A stretch of DNA of 64,000 bases from Paramecium tetraurelia (lineage: Eukaryota > Ciliophora > Oligohymenophorea > Peniculida > Parameciidae): the NCBI RefSeq assembly GCF_000165425.1, contig NW_001798973.1:126555-190554 (forward strand), read 5' to 3'. Of the stretch, positions 12,560 through 22,765 are shown one piece after another. The notes beneath the pieces are model-generated. The model saw only the letters and a list, made by a program, of their open reading frames with translations. It made no database searches and had not been told where the DNA came from. The translations under genes and the position numbers were made by a program. Within the stretch, counting starts at the first letter, position 1. Each line of letters starts with the position of its first letter.

Positions 12560-12979
12560 TCATTTTAAGGCCATGTGTACAAATTTAGAAGATTCAGTAC
12601 TAAATTTCACATGTTTTGGAGTTATTTTTTCATCAGAACTCGAACTATGAAATGAATCTCTATTCTTTAAAATACCCTTTCTCTCTATTGATTCCTTCGA
12701 AATATTCAACTAACTTGTATTTTTATTAATAGAAGCATCTCGTTAACGACAAAATTTAGATTCCTTCTAAACTGCCTTAATATCTCGCTGTTTAATTCTT
12801 AAAGCAGAACCAATCTCCTAATCCAGTGGACTATCCGACTATATTATTTAACTAGGAGGACTTTTTGTTGCCTTCTCAACATCCGCTTTGGTTTTTATAT
12901 CCAGAGTCCCCAACCGCTCATAATTTTCAAATAATGAATCAAAATTTGATTGAATCTCCAAGTCTAAATCACTCGACAT
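12560..12979 (-). CDS. small Ser/Lys-rich protein with SILK and RVxF PP1-docking motifs
   Basis: A single-exon frame of 139 residues, predicted mostly disordered after an acidic, helical N-terminus. Residues 102-105 are GILK, the [GS]IL[RK] 'SILK' motif. Residues 122-126 are KHVKF, fitting the [KR]-x-[VI]-x-[FW] 'RVxF' motif. SILK placed N-terminal to RVxF is the arrangement used by several regulators of protein phosphatase 1 to wrap around its catalytic subunit. I infer that this is a PP1 regulatory or inhibitory protein; nothing else in the sequence specifies substrate or location. Short motifs can occur by chance, but this combination and order is specific. Confidence 0.6.
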
Positions 12980-14603
12980 TAATTAAAGATAATATTTAAT
13001 CTAAAAACCATTATTAAAGATTAGAAGAATAAACTTAATTATTGACATACAAATGAATAAATATCAATTACAATTAATATTTTATGCTAATTAATTTTGA
13101 ATGCTTCCTATATCAAATAATTTGAATTATTTAATGTTTCAGCTTTAAGGAAATCAACTTATTTAACTCCCTCAAATTATTTAAACTCTATTTAGTAATC
13201 CAAATATGTGCATATCACATGAGTTATGCAAACTAAAACTTGGGTCAAGAGAAGAATCAATTTTGTTATAGAATTTTATTCTACATTACAAAATCCCATA
13301 CCAACTGTAATCAACAAAATCACTCACTTATTAATATAAATCTAACAACTCTACAAAAATTATAGTTCAAAACCCAACTATCCAAAAAATGGAACTTTTC
13401 TTGTGCCTTAAATTCATCACTAATTTTTACTTGATAGATGTGCAAAAAGGAACATTCAATTCTTATAAACAATAAAATACCAAAACTCTCTGATCATATT
13501 AATAAGTTCAGTTCAATGTAAATTTGAATCATAAATATCATTGAATAAAACCTGTCCTTCATCAATATACCTATTATAATTTTACCAATCATTCTATCAA
13601 TCAATTAAAATACCTTAAAAAACCATTATATTTCACCTTTATTTTATTGACTTTTTTATTTTCACATTTTATCCTTATTAAGTAATCAACAAAGTATTCC
13701 ATACTAGTTAGTTTAGATCCTTATAATTTTATTATTTCTTTTCAATCTTCAATTAAATAACATCCCTAAATTTCGTATGATGTGTAAGTTTCCTGGCATC
13801 AGAAATCGTAATCAAGGAAAATGTTATAAGAGCAGTTAGGGAGATTATTTTAATAATTAATAAAATTATAAATATTTATGTAAAATAAAGTATAAAGAAT
13901 CAATTTTCTGATTAGAAAATCTCTATCAAATAAATGATTTACATCTGATGGTTTCCATTATGAGTTGTTACATACTTCTTAAATTGTTAAGTAGATTTTA
14001 ATTATTGAAAAATATAATAATATAAAGGTTTTTCTTATGTTTAGACCAAAAAACTTTGCTTTTTATTAGAATTTAATTTACGTAATATCCATATTTGACT
14101 TATACCCTAAATATTCTAGCTTAAATTTAGATTTACTCAATTCCAAAAATTATTTACATATTTGGCTCAAAATGATTCTTATAAATTCTAATAATAATTG
14201 GGATACCGAATATTAAATTAATATTTTGAAATGCTTTATTAAATGGATGAAACCTATTTTTAAAGAAAATATTAGTAAATTAAATTCATACATAATTAAT
14301 ATTTTTCAAAGCCTATTTCTAAAGTAAATCTTTATAGCAATTTTTTAATAGCCTCTACGAATGTTAATAGCACCTAAATAATTCGAAAACTAAAATAACA
14401 GTGCTTTGTTAATAATACCCAGTTTTCTACCTCAGCACACTAAAAAGATTCTTTATATAAACTAAAACGCATGAAGAATCTAAATATGTTTATGAGTTTT
14501 ATTAAACAATCTAAAAAGGAAACTTATATCTATTTTTATATTTTATAATTATACAGTATTTATGTAATTTTTATTCCAATGAATTGACGCATTTATTAAT
14601 AAA
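12980..14603. other. long AT-rich gene-free region
   Basis: About 1.6 kb with no convincing reading frame on either strand, unusually long for this compact window. The only part that stands out is a more GC-balanced patch around 13760-13845, listed separately as a possible structured RNA. The rest is homopolymer-rich and looks like spacer. Confidence 0.6.
13762..13843 (+). ncRNA. possible structured RNA (unclassified)
   Basis: An outer stem pairs TCCCTAA (13763-13769) with TTAGGGA (13836-13842), seven perfect pairs. Directly inside it a hairpin pairs ATTTC plus TGATG (13770-13774, 13778-13782, with a 3-nt bulge) to CATCA plus GAAAT (13797-13806), enclosing a 14-nt loop. The patch is richer in G and C than its surroundings and lies inside a 1.6-kb gene-free stretch. 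It is not a tRNA. No convincing box C/D pair was found; an H/ACA or other small RNA is possible. The strand is uncertain. Confidence 0.3.
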
Positions 14604-15616
14604 ATGAGCAAATAATATAAGACCATAAACGATTTGCCAGATTGGGTGAAAATGATCACAGGTGGTATCGCAGGTAGTGTTGCAGAGGCTATAACCATCC
14701 CTATTGATACAGCTGTATGTTACTTATCGATGTTTCAATATAGAAAGTGCGACTCTAAATCCAAAAGCCAGATGCTAATGGAAAATACAGATATCACGGA
14801 TTGTTACATACAACTCGTTAAATATATAGTGATGAGGGAGTTTTAAGTTTGTTTAAGGGTCTGACAGCAGGTATTCAGAGACAATTGGTGTTTGCATCAA
14901 TCCGTATTGGATTGTATGAACCTGTAAGGAATAATATTAAGTTTCAAAGACACGTGATTTCTTCTGTGGAAAAGACTTCAAAGGAGACCCTCCCCTGTCG
15001 AAAAAGATCTATGCAGGTCTCGCAACAGGTGGAATTGGTATTTCAATAGCAAGTCCATTTGATGTGATAAAGGTGCGATTTTAAGTGGATGGAAATCTAC
15101 CAGTTGAATAGCGTCGTTATAAAAACTTGACTGATGCCTACATAAAGATTTATAAGCAAGATGGGTATTTGATATTTTGAGAATTTCAGGTTGCATGGAT
15201 TTTGGAGAGGAGTAACTCCAAATATCATAAGAAATGCAGTGATAAATTGTGCTGAGTTGGCTACATTTGATCACATTAAGGAATCTTTAATTAAGACTGG
15301 GTTATTCCATGAAGGTTTAACATGCCATTTTGCCTCAAGTGCTTGTGCAGGATTCATAGCAGCTGTAGTTGGATAGCCAGTGGATTTGATTAAGACAAGA
15401 GTTATGAATCAAAATGTTGGTGTTTTAACAGTTGTGAGTAACATCATAAAAAACGAAGTAAAAATTATAATCTATTATGAATAGGGATTGTCAAATCTGT
15501 ATAATGGGTTTTCAGCAAATGCAGGTAGAATCATTACATGGAACATTTGCATGTTTGTTACATTAGGATAAGTTAGATTATATGCATTAAATAATTTCTA
15601 TAAATCACCTGAATGA
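14604..15616 (+). CDS. mitochondrial carrier (SLC25), UCP/dicarboxylate-oxoglutarate branch
   Basis: 301 residues, the normal family length, after four introns of 29, 26, 25 and 27 nt (14715-14743, 14924-14949, 15165-15189, 15458-15484). All three signature motifs of the threefold repeat are present: PIDTAKVRLQIQ, PFDVIKVRFQVDG and PVDLIKTRVMNQ. FASIRIGLYEP after the first repeat is typical of the uncoupling-protein, dicarboxylate and oxoglutarate carriers. It should exchange small anions or protons across the inner mitochondrial membrane; the exact substrate cannot be read from the sequence. One intron ends AAAG instead of TAG. Its stop is only 18 bases from that of the convergent F-box gene. 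Confidence 0.93.
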
Positions 15617-15634
15617 TCTAATTTTATATATAAA

Positions 15635-16804
15635 TCATGAAAAATAATTGAATAGGTTTTCAATTGGTTCCAATTAAAATAAATTAATTTTAGAAATTTC
15701 TAATATTTTTTAGAGTCCGTTGAAGGTATTTTTGCTTAAGTAAACATTAAGTCGTTTTTAAGATTCTTAAACTGGAGTTTGAGCCTTTTGCTTATCTAAT
15801 AGGATATCTATCCAGCATCCTTAAATTGAGGCAATGTCTAAGGTTTTATAATGAGAGAAGTTTTGCAATAAAAACTAAATCAATTGATAAAATAGAATAC
15901 CTTTATGTCCTTATGAGTAATTGTCAAAGATTTTATAATGAGTTTGTCAACAAGAACAGTTGGAAATTTCATTGAAGATTTCAAATCGAAAGCATTTTCT
16001 AGTAGGATTGTTTTCAATTTCTTGTGATTTGTTAGGTCTACTCCTTTTTTGAAATCCAAATAAAGCACTTCTAAGTCCAATTATTATTATAAAAAGAAGT
16101 TGAGTGTCTCTACTATTCGAGCATCCACAATAGTAATTTTCAAGTATAGTTTCTTAAGTTTCAGTTCAATAGATATCAGTTTCTCTATGAGTTAATTTTG
16201 ATCATTTCTCACCTCTAATTTTATACAAGTGATTTTGTGTTTCATAAGTTCAATTAAAGCCAGATCTGAAATTTATTGTTCCTTAATTATAATTTCCTCA
16301 ATTGATGAATTTAATAGAATTTCTTATACTTCCTAAGATATTTATGGGTTATTAGTTCCTCTGAAATCAAATTTCAATTCTAAGGCTCGGAGTCCAGTAT
16401 TTAATTTCATAAGGTCAGCAATATCTTCATAGCTTCGAAAGCACAAATGAGTAATTTCTCTGATTTATGGTCTCTTCTTTTTGCCCACCAAAGAAGTCAT
16501 TTAAACTCGCTTATATAAACAAGGGTATATTAAATATTTTAGGTTGGTGCATTTTGCTATGTGTAAATGATTAAGTACCTATAAATGGCTTGAAAGCTTT
16601 CATTTTAGTGTTTTATGCTTAAAAATTTAAGGACTCTATTGATTAAATGGAATAATAATTAAACATCCTACAAACAAAGCGACACATCAATTTTTCTTTT
16701 GGTGTTAAGAATGCAAATATTTTACAAAATACAACCTTGGACGATTCAACTATGCATTTCTTCTTTACTCTTGTTTTTCGAATTTTTTTGCTTATTTAAT
16801 TCAT
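15635..16804 (-). CDS. F-box/leucine-rich protein (paralogue A)
   Basis: 373 residues with introns of 22 nt (16557-16578) and 26 nt (15875-15900). A basic N-terminus precedes an F-box (VVFCKIFAFLTPKEKLMCRF followed by VCRMF, residues 24-50). The remainder is a series of irregular leucine-rich repeats such as LRALELKF, KKLYLKI and LEVLYLDF. In SCF ubiquitin ligases the F-box binds Skp1 and the repeats bind the substrate. It shares layout and length with the gene at 18660-19825, with which it flanks the KDEL-receptor gene, indicating an old local duplication. The upstream exon carrying the F-box is out of frame with the repeats and only appears when the 22-nt intron is removed. Confidence 0.75.
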
Positions 16805-16865
16805 AATATTTATAATTATATCATAATTAGTGCAATTTATCAACTATTTTCTTAAGGTTTGTAAA

Positions 16866-17096
16866 TCAATCAATATGATAATCATCCATTTCAAGAGCTA
16901 TAGAATATTTGCAATTGAATAGACAATCTTCAATGCCATTTTCATATATTTTGGCAATTTTTTATAAATATTTTTTGAGACTTCTCTCTTCGTCAAGCTT
17001 TCTTCTATGATCTTAACATTTGACTATTTCCTAAACACTTTTTAAATACGCTCTCTTTATTTAGGAATTGTAATAGGATTCAATTATTATGATCAT
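16866..17096 (-). CDS. possible small protein, 76 aa
   Basis: A short frame from ATG 17096 to TGA 16866, lying just upstream of the F-box gene on the same strand. It encodes a charged, helix-forming peptide (HRRKLDEERSLKKYLQKIAK) followed by a Cys pair. No family is recognised. It could instead be a lost 5' exon of the F-box gene or a degenerate fragment, as no intron would join it to a longer frame. Confidence 0.35.
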
Positions 17097-17160
17097 TTAT
17101 CCTGTATTTCAATTTCTAATTCGTTAATTTGATTCTTCTTATCCATTAATATTAATTATT

Positions 17161-17873
17161 ATGGATATAATATTGATAATTTTTACACTTGGGTACTTGG
17201 TGTAACATGCTGGGGCTTACTTCTTGATTAAATACATTTATGAGAAAAAGAATATTTCAGGATTGGCCTTTGAAACCTAAGTGATGTATTTTATTGGAGC
17301 TGTGATGCGAATCCTCTATATCAGTGATACCAGATTATTAAGCTTCTCATTAATTTGGATTGAGTTGGTCATCTCAATTGTATTGAGTGCTTACATTTTT
17401 TATCTTTTCCATAAATACAGGTATACTCCTTTTCATCTTTTATTATAGACATACACGTTTCCATTAAATATAAAATCCATATGTTTCATATCAAACTATC
17501 ATACCCGTTTGTTTAGTCTTGTCTTTCTTTTTCCACCCTGGAACGAAGAATGAAAATTACTTCACAGTTCAAATGTTCGTATCCATGAGTATGTTTATCG
17601 AGGCTTGTGGCTTGTTGCCTCAAATTTATGTGAGGTAATTTTTTGTAGAACCCAATTAGCAAAAAAATCGGATCAATTGAAGCAGACATATCCAAATATC
17701 TTGTTGCCATGGGATTTTCCAGACTTCTTAGATTAGTCTTTTGGGTTATGAATTACATGGCTGGAGAAAAGTTTGTGTATTTAATACTTGCAGATGTTAT
17801 ACATACAGTCATCATCGCCGATATCATGTTCATTTGGATAAGAGATAAAAAAAAGGGAGCTATTTTAATATGA
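17161..17873 (+). CDS. KDEL receptor (ERD2 family)
   Basis: 221 residues after introns of 28 nt (17421-17448) and 19 nt (17630-17648). Seven hydrophobic segments are visible, matching the ERD2 topology and length (about 212). ISGLAFETQVMYFIGAVMR corresponds to the conserved 'GIS-x-K-x-Q' and arginine region after the second helix. PQIY at the end of the fifth segment aligns with the family's LPQL. The family retrieves HDEL/KDEL-tagged luminal proteins from Golgi to ER by a pH-dependent cycle. The 19-nt second intron is among the shortest in the window. The C-terminus is lysine-rich, as expected for COPI recognition. Confidence 0.85.
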
Positions 17874-18659
17874 TAACAATCTGCTTAAATAAAATCAATT
17901 GTACATCATTATTACACAATATTAAAAAATTTAATGTTATTTACACTTGTTTGCATGGCAACAATTGCTTTCTCGTCAATATCATATCATATCATTAATA
18001 ATACTAATATATAAGTGAGAATCATTTCATAGGGTCGACCAGAAATGTATTCATCACCTTAAATTTTAAGAAAATACACTAAAATCTGGAAGTGCAACAC
18101 TTAAATAGATTCTCATGAGGATAAATTCTAATGTTGTTTTTATATATTATATAAGAATTTAAGTATGCTCATTAATTATGATTCCAAACTAAAATGGTAT
18201 TATTTAATTTAAAATATATTTAATATAACTTACTCATTTTCTGGATTATCAGACCAATCTTATTATTAGTAGCATAAATAAGATAACTAGACTACTAGGG
18301 TTTTTTATTTAATATATAAAAAATTACATGTTTATTATGTGAAGATTAATTAAGCTTAGTACCGAATATCTCAATCATTCCTGAATTTATAATTATTCAA
18401 TACTTTTTAATTTTATTAAATCCTTTTTTTCACAAGTTTTGCAGATGTTTCCAATATAATATCAAAAATTACATAAGCAAGATCATTCTATTAAATCAAT
18501 TGTATAATAATATCTCTATTAAATAAACATATCATATATCATGCCATTACCAATACCAATGCTCAAATAGAATAATGACCAGAATTCCAAAAAGTAGTAA
18601 ACTCGCTATTTTTTTGTACTTTCGGAAATTTTACATATTCAGCCTTGATATGCTTCTAT
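17874..18659. other. AT-rich gene-free region
   Basis: Nearly 800 bases between the convergent KDEL-receptor gene and F-box paralogue B. No supported reading frame. The part from about 18010 to 18120 contains nested complementary segments and is listed separately. Confidence 0.6.
18016..18115 (+). ncRNA. possible structured RNA with nested stems
   Basis: The outer arms TGAGAATC (18016-18023) and GATTCTCA (18108-18115) are perfectly complementary. Inside lie two further helices. One arm has CCAGA (18039-18043)/TCTGG (18085-18089), TGTATT (18046-18051)/AATACA (18073-18078) and CTTAAA (18058-18063)/TTTAAG (18065-18070), stacked in order. The second is the short hairpin AAGTG-CAA-CACTT (18090-18102). 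Together they form a multi-branched fold. Chance pairing is easy in AT-rich DNA, but the nesting and the G/C content of the outer arms are notable. No known RNA class is recognised. Confidence 0.35.
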
Positions 18660-19825
18660 TCAAAAGACACCTTTTTAATTTAATGAGTTTAATACTTTCA
18701 AAATGGTTTCATTTTTTTGCGCTGTATTTTCTCTTAATTTCTCCAAGTATTGTTAGATTTATTTTTCGTTGTCCTCTTCTAGTTTGCACTTTGTTATATC
18801 CAAGATATTAGTAAAAGCCATTATTGTTTCCAAAGTTGGAATGTCCAAGGCTTTCAATTTAATGTATGTATTATTTTCAATTACTAAATAATCATATCTA
18901 TGTCGAAATTAAGTGTTCTAGATTTGATCATAACAAGAAAATGCATAGAAGATGCGAAGTTCTATTTTAAATATATAATGTATTACAAGGTAGTTTGGTA
19001 ACAAATGCATTAAATACATCTTGTTTTACGCTGTTTGATTCGTAAGAGCAAAATAGTAATTCCAATATTTCAAGGTTTTTGATTGACTCCAGAAATTTTA
19101 AAAAGTTTTAGTAATGTTCTTCTTTAAAGGTTGGTCCCCACAACTTGATTTTTAATACCTTTAATTATTCCAAGGGTGGAAATTCGCTGGTAGAAAAGAA
19201 GTTATTTATCTCTTATACATGAAATGATAGAGAAACTAAACTTCTACAACCTTCCAAAAAGCTTTTATCCTTAAGTTCCATTACAGATGACAAATCTAAT
19301 TGCTTAATATTCTCGAGGGGCAACCATTTGAGTGATAAGAACTTATTGATTCCAACAGAATTGATGGCTGTATACTTTTGGAAAAACTCTTTTAAATATT
19401 CTTGTTGAGCTTATGAATCATTCAGGAAATCATGGAAAATAACTTAAGTCAGATACTGTGGATTTACTTCGTCACATAATTTGTGTTGATCTGATGAAAT
19501 TGGAGGCAACTTTATTTTGGTTAATGATGAAAATTGTTCTAGTATTATTTGCTATAATTAAAGTACTGATAAAATTATTGAACTATTGGAACGTTCCTTT
19601 TTGTACTTGTGTGACCAGAAATCTTTTCAAGCATTGTAAAACCACAACATTGCATTGATGAGAAACCAATCTCATTTACAAATGCTAAAAAGGTGTTAAA
19701 AATTAGAAAATCAAATCCAGGATATCAGGTATCAAAGGAAATACAAACGATTCCTCATCCTCATTCAATTTTATTATTCTTCTTCCCTTACTAAAATCTT
19801 CCTCCTCTCCTTCAAACTATTGCAT
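18660..19825 (-). CDS. F-box/leucine-rich protein (paralogue B)
   Basis: 370 residues with introns of 28 nt (19539-19566) and 25 nt (18962-18986). After an acidic N-terminus the F-box reads FPLIPDILDLIFQFLTPFQ and continues HLQMRLVSHQCNVVV (residues 33-68). Leucine-rich repeats follow (IKQLDLSSVMELKDKSFLE, CRSLVSLSF, LEILELLF). The probable role is a substrate adaptor of an SCF ubiquitin ligase. Organisation, length and intron positions resemble paralogue A at 15635-16804. The C-terminal 80 residues are charged and coiled-coil-like. It is convergent with the KDEL-receptor gene. Confidence 0.75.
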
Positions 19826-20134
19826 CAAATTATATTTATGCTTTTTATAATTAATTAATACACTTATTCATTTTTATTGAATTCGTTTTCCTTCAGTCCT
19901 CTATCATTCAACAATCGTATATTATAATAATAGCAATCTGTTATTCGAAAGTATCCAGTTTTTTAACTATCTATGAATTTGTTCTGCCTTTATCATTTAA
20001 AATAAAGGCAAAACCTTTTGCTTCTCAAAGAAGATGGAATATGAATCAACAATATTAACAATGTATAAGTATTGTTTTTAAATATATATGAAAAGTAGAG
20101 AAACGATTATTTTATTTAACATCAAATAAATTTA
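19826..20134. promoter_or_regulatory. divergent intergenic region
   Basis: About 300 bases separating two divergently oriented start codons (F-box B and the SHIPPO protein), so it must hold both promoters. It is AT-rich with pyrimidine runs. No specific site is recognised. Confidence 0.4.
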
Positions 20135-21238
20135 ATGAGTATTTCATTGTCTGATGTGAAATTATTCATTGTAAAAAACAAAGAACCAATCATCATCAAT
20201 ATCTCTCAGGGCCTGGAATCAATTTTTCATCTCGAAACATTAGCTGGTACACTAAATTTAAAACAATTAAGAGCAATCTCCCATCAATATTAATTTACCT
20301 TTGGTGGATACAAGAAATCCTTTGAAAGTAAGAGTCAATAACAAATTTGCACAATTCAATCCAAGTGAGCTCGAAAGCTTCTAATATTATAAGTTACTTC
20401 TCTAAAATGGGTAGTTAGTAGAAGGCAAGATTTCATCGAATGATGACTACGCTTTAGCCTTTAAAATCAGACAGATCCCCAATCCTATGACCAATAATTC
20501 ATCCATGTTATCTAATTCTCAATCTGTCAAAAACAAACTCTACTCAATAGAACGAGGAACATCGGAATACTAATCTGCTTCATCTTTGAGACATAGCATA
20601 CCCGAGGTATCTTTTAGTTAGGCTCAAAGGTTATTCTATTTGCATCTATTTTAGATTTACAAAAGAGTACCTCAATACAACCGAATATAATTACAACGTG
20701 CCTGGTACTATAGGTAGTGGTCGCAAAGCAAGTTTTGGATATGGATCTAAATAAATTGCTCATGCATATGTTTAAAGAAATGCAGAATAGAATCCTCCCC
20801 CGAATGCTTATTTTCTGGGAAACCCCATTTTGTTCCGTAAAGAAAATAAAACTAATTTGCCCCAAGATGAGAGATGGAAAAATTAAAATCTTGTGACTTT
20901 ACCAGGTCCAGCCTCTTACGAAACCTCAAATTCCATAGGAACTGACAAGGTAATTAGTTTGAAATGCTATATAGCCCGCAGCAACTATTGGGATAAGGTT
21001 TAAACCTGTGATTACTTTTAAAGATTCAGTGCCAGGTCCTAATTCTTATGAAGTAAACAATAGACTCATTGAACAATCGAGATTTAATAAAATTTCATTT
21101 GGTTATGGATAAAAAATTGATTTCACAAAAAACAATCAAACTCCAGGTCCAGGTGCTTATGATCAGAAATCAGTATTTAAAAGAAACACAAATTAGATTA
21201 TTAAGAATCTTACACAATTACGTCATAATGATTCATGA
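20135..21238 (+). CDS. SHIPPO/ODF3-like protein with STPGR repeats
   Basis: 342 residues with three 25-nt introns (20247-20271, 20630-20654, 20950-20974). The C-terminal half carries sperm-tail PG-rich repeats: VPGTIGSGRKASFGYG, LPGPASYETS, VPGPNSYEV followed by KISFGYG, and TPGPGAYD. Proteins with this repeat (ODF3/SHIPPO1, CIMAP) bind along the lumen or surface of axonemal microtubules. The N-terminal 150 residues are not recognised. In a ciliated cell the expected location is the axoneme. The first intron ends AAG. The repeat family is clear; which member this is cannot be said. Confidence 0.85.
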
Positions 21239-21694
21239 GTATAATAAATTAATCATTTTATATAATATATCTGATTAGAATGAACTGAAACTAAATCACA
21301 GCTGAATAACTGCAATGGAGTTATATTATTGTTACTAAGGGGTTTAAGGATTAATAAATATTTCAAGTAATTTGAGATACTGTATAATTTATTACTCAAA
21401 TAATCACTGTGTGACAAGATCTATTATATATATTGAAAAATAAATGTTATTTCTTTTTTTTTGAAAGTAAGGAACATCTTGATAATAAGTTCTTTTTCGA
21501 CTATTATTATTTAATTTGATAGTAAACTTTCATTGGTATCACTCAAGTTTAATTAGTAACTAATTTCTGGTTGCGATTTGGAGAGATAAATGAAAATTTG
21601 GATTCATTTTCAATTGTTAAACATGTAATTAAGGATTTAAAGGAAAATAGATAACAGTTTTTAAATTATATATATAAAAATTATCTAGAAAATA
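21239..21694. other. intergenic spacer
   Basis: About 450 bases of AT-rich sequence between two genes on the plus strand; no reading frame or RNA fold is supported. Confidence 0.5.
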
Positions 21695-22183
21695 ATGGAT
21701 AAATTTGGTACTTCCTTTCAGTCTGTTGAGGGGCCAACTGATGGGCCTAATCTAAAAAATGCTAGGTTGGTGGGTGTGTACATTGGAGCCAATTGGAGTG
21801 TTCCATGTTAACGATTTACTCCTTCGTTGAGTAACTAATTATTGTATTGAGCAGTCGAGTTTTACACGAAGATAAATGAGGATATTCAATAATTCGAAAT
21901 AATTTACATTGGTATGGATGAGAATGAGGAGAAGTATAAGGAGACAGTTACTGATATGCCTTGGTTGTTTTATGATTTCAAAGAGTTTATAAAGTATTAA
22001 GTGTATTATGAATATAAAAAACATATATAAGGTAAGAATAAAAGTAATGCTATAGGCGTCCCTTGTTTGCTTATTTTGAATCCAAACAATGGCTAAGTGA
22101 TTACGAATCAAGGGAGAGGCACAGTTGAAAAGGAAGGCCAGGGAGCATTCGAGAAATGGTTGACTCAGATGAGTTTCAAATGA
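21695..22183 (+). CDS. thioredoxin/nucleoredoxin-like protein with SxxC site
   Basis: 154 residues after a 24-nt intron (21831-21854), which carries an in-frame TGA. The fold markers are GVYIGANWSVPCQRFTP (strand plus active-site helix), EIIYIGMDENEEKYKE, DMPWLFYDF and the cis-proline strand IGVPCLLIL. This pattern matches tryparedoxin/nucleoredoxin. The active site is W-S-V-P-C: the nucleophilic first cysteine of WCxPC is serine. It therefore cannot do the normal dithiol exchange. It may act as a monothiol protein, a chaperone or a binding module. A further Cys lies next to the cis-Pro. The family call is firm; the function is uncertain. Confidence 0.85.
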
Positions 22184-22227
22184 TATATATAAAGATAATA
22201 TTTTTGGATACTATTGTATGATTGTAT

Positions 22228-22549
22228 TCAACATTTCAAATAATCTTCCAAACTCTCCTAAGCATATTGGCCAGTTTTGGCAATGTCAAACACCTTCTAA
22301 AATTGCTAATTGCACTTTGCATTCCTTTGACTTATAAATAGTAAAGATTGAATACACTCCCAAAAAGCAATCGATCAATGATAATGCACTATCTTTGCAA
22401 AACTCTGGTTCAACATGCTTTCCTAAGGGTGTAGATCTGCAAAGGTTAAAACTTTTCCTTTGGTCCTTGCACACTTGATTACCCTTAATAGAATAGATCA
22501 TCAATTATAAGCTACACACTATAATAATAGATAATGAACCTTTCATCAT
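22228..22549 (-). CDS. twin CX9C protein (mitochondrial intermembrane space type)
   Basis: 91 residues after introns of 21 nt (22519-22539) and 25 nt (22331-22355). Two perfect CX9C arms are seen: CKDQRKSFNLC (residues 18-28) and CKDSALSLIDC (residues 45-55), the coiled-coil helix-coiled-coil helix signature. A further Cys pair lies in the C-terminal helix. Such proteins are imported and oxidised by the MIA40 relay and act in respiratory-chain assembly. Which member this is (CMC, COX or complex I type) cannot be decided. A start at 22596 (MASQ...) is in the wrong frame unless another intron is used, so the double ATG at 22549 is preferred. Confidence 0.75.
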
Positions 22550-22765
22550 TAGTATATGTATACAAATCTTTTGCAATAGCTTGTGAGGCCATATTTATTC
22601 TTATAAAATATAAATATAATTAAATATATATAATATAAAAATATGAATAATTGACAACAAATCGAAAAAACTATATTGATATACTTTTGAATTACTAATC
22701 AAATTATTTCAGTTCATTATTTACAAAACTCAAAAAAGCATCCAAAAAAATAGAAATTAAGTTTA

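Noticed and set aside
15880-16080. Minus-strand ORF of 66 codons as a separate gene
   Set aside because: It is a middle exon piece of the F-box/LRR gene; upstream and downstream exons join it in frame.
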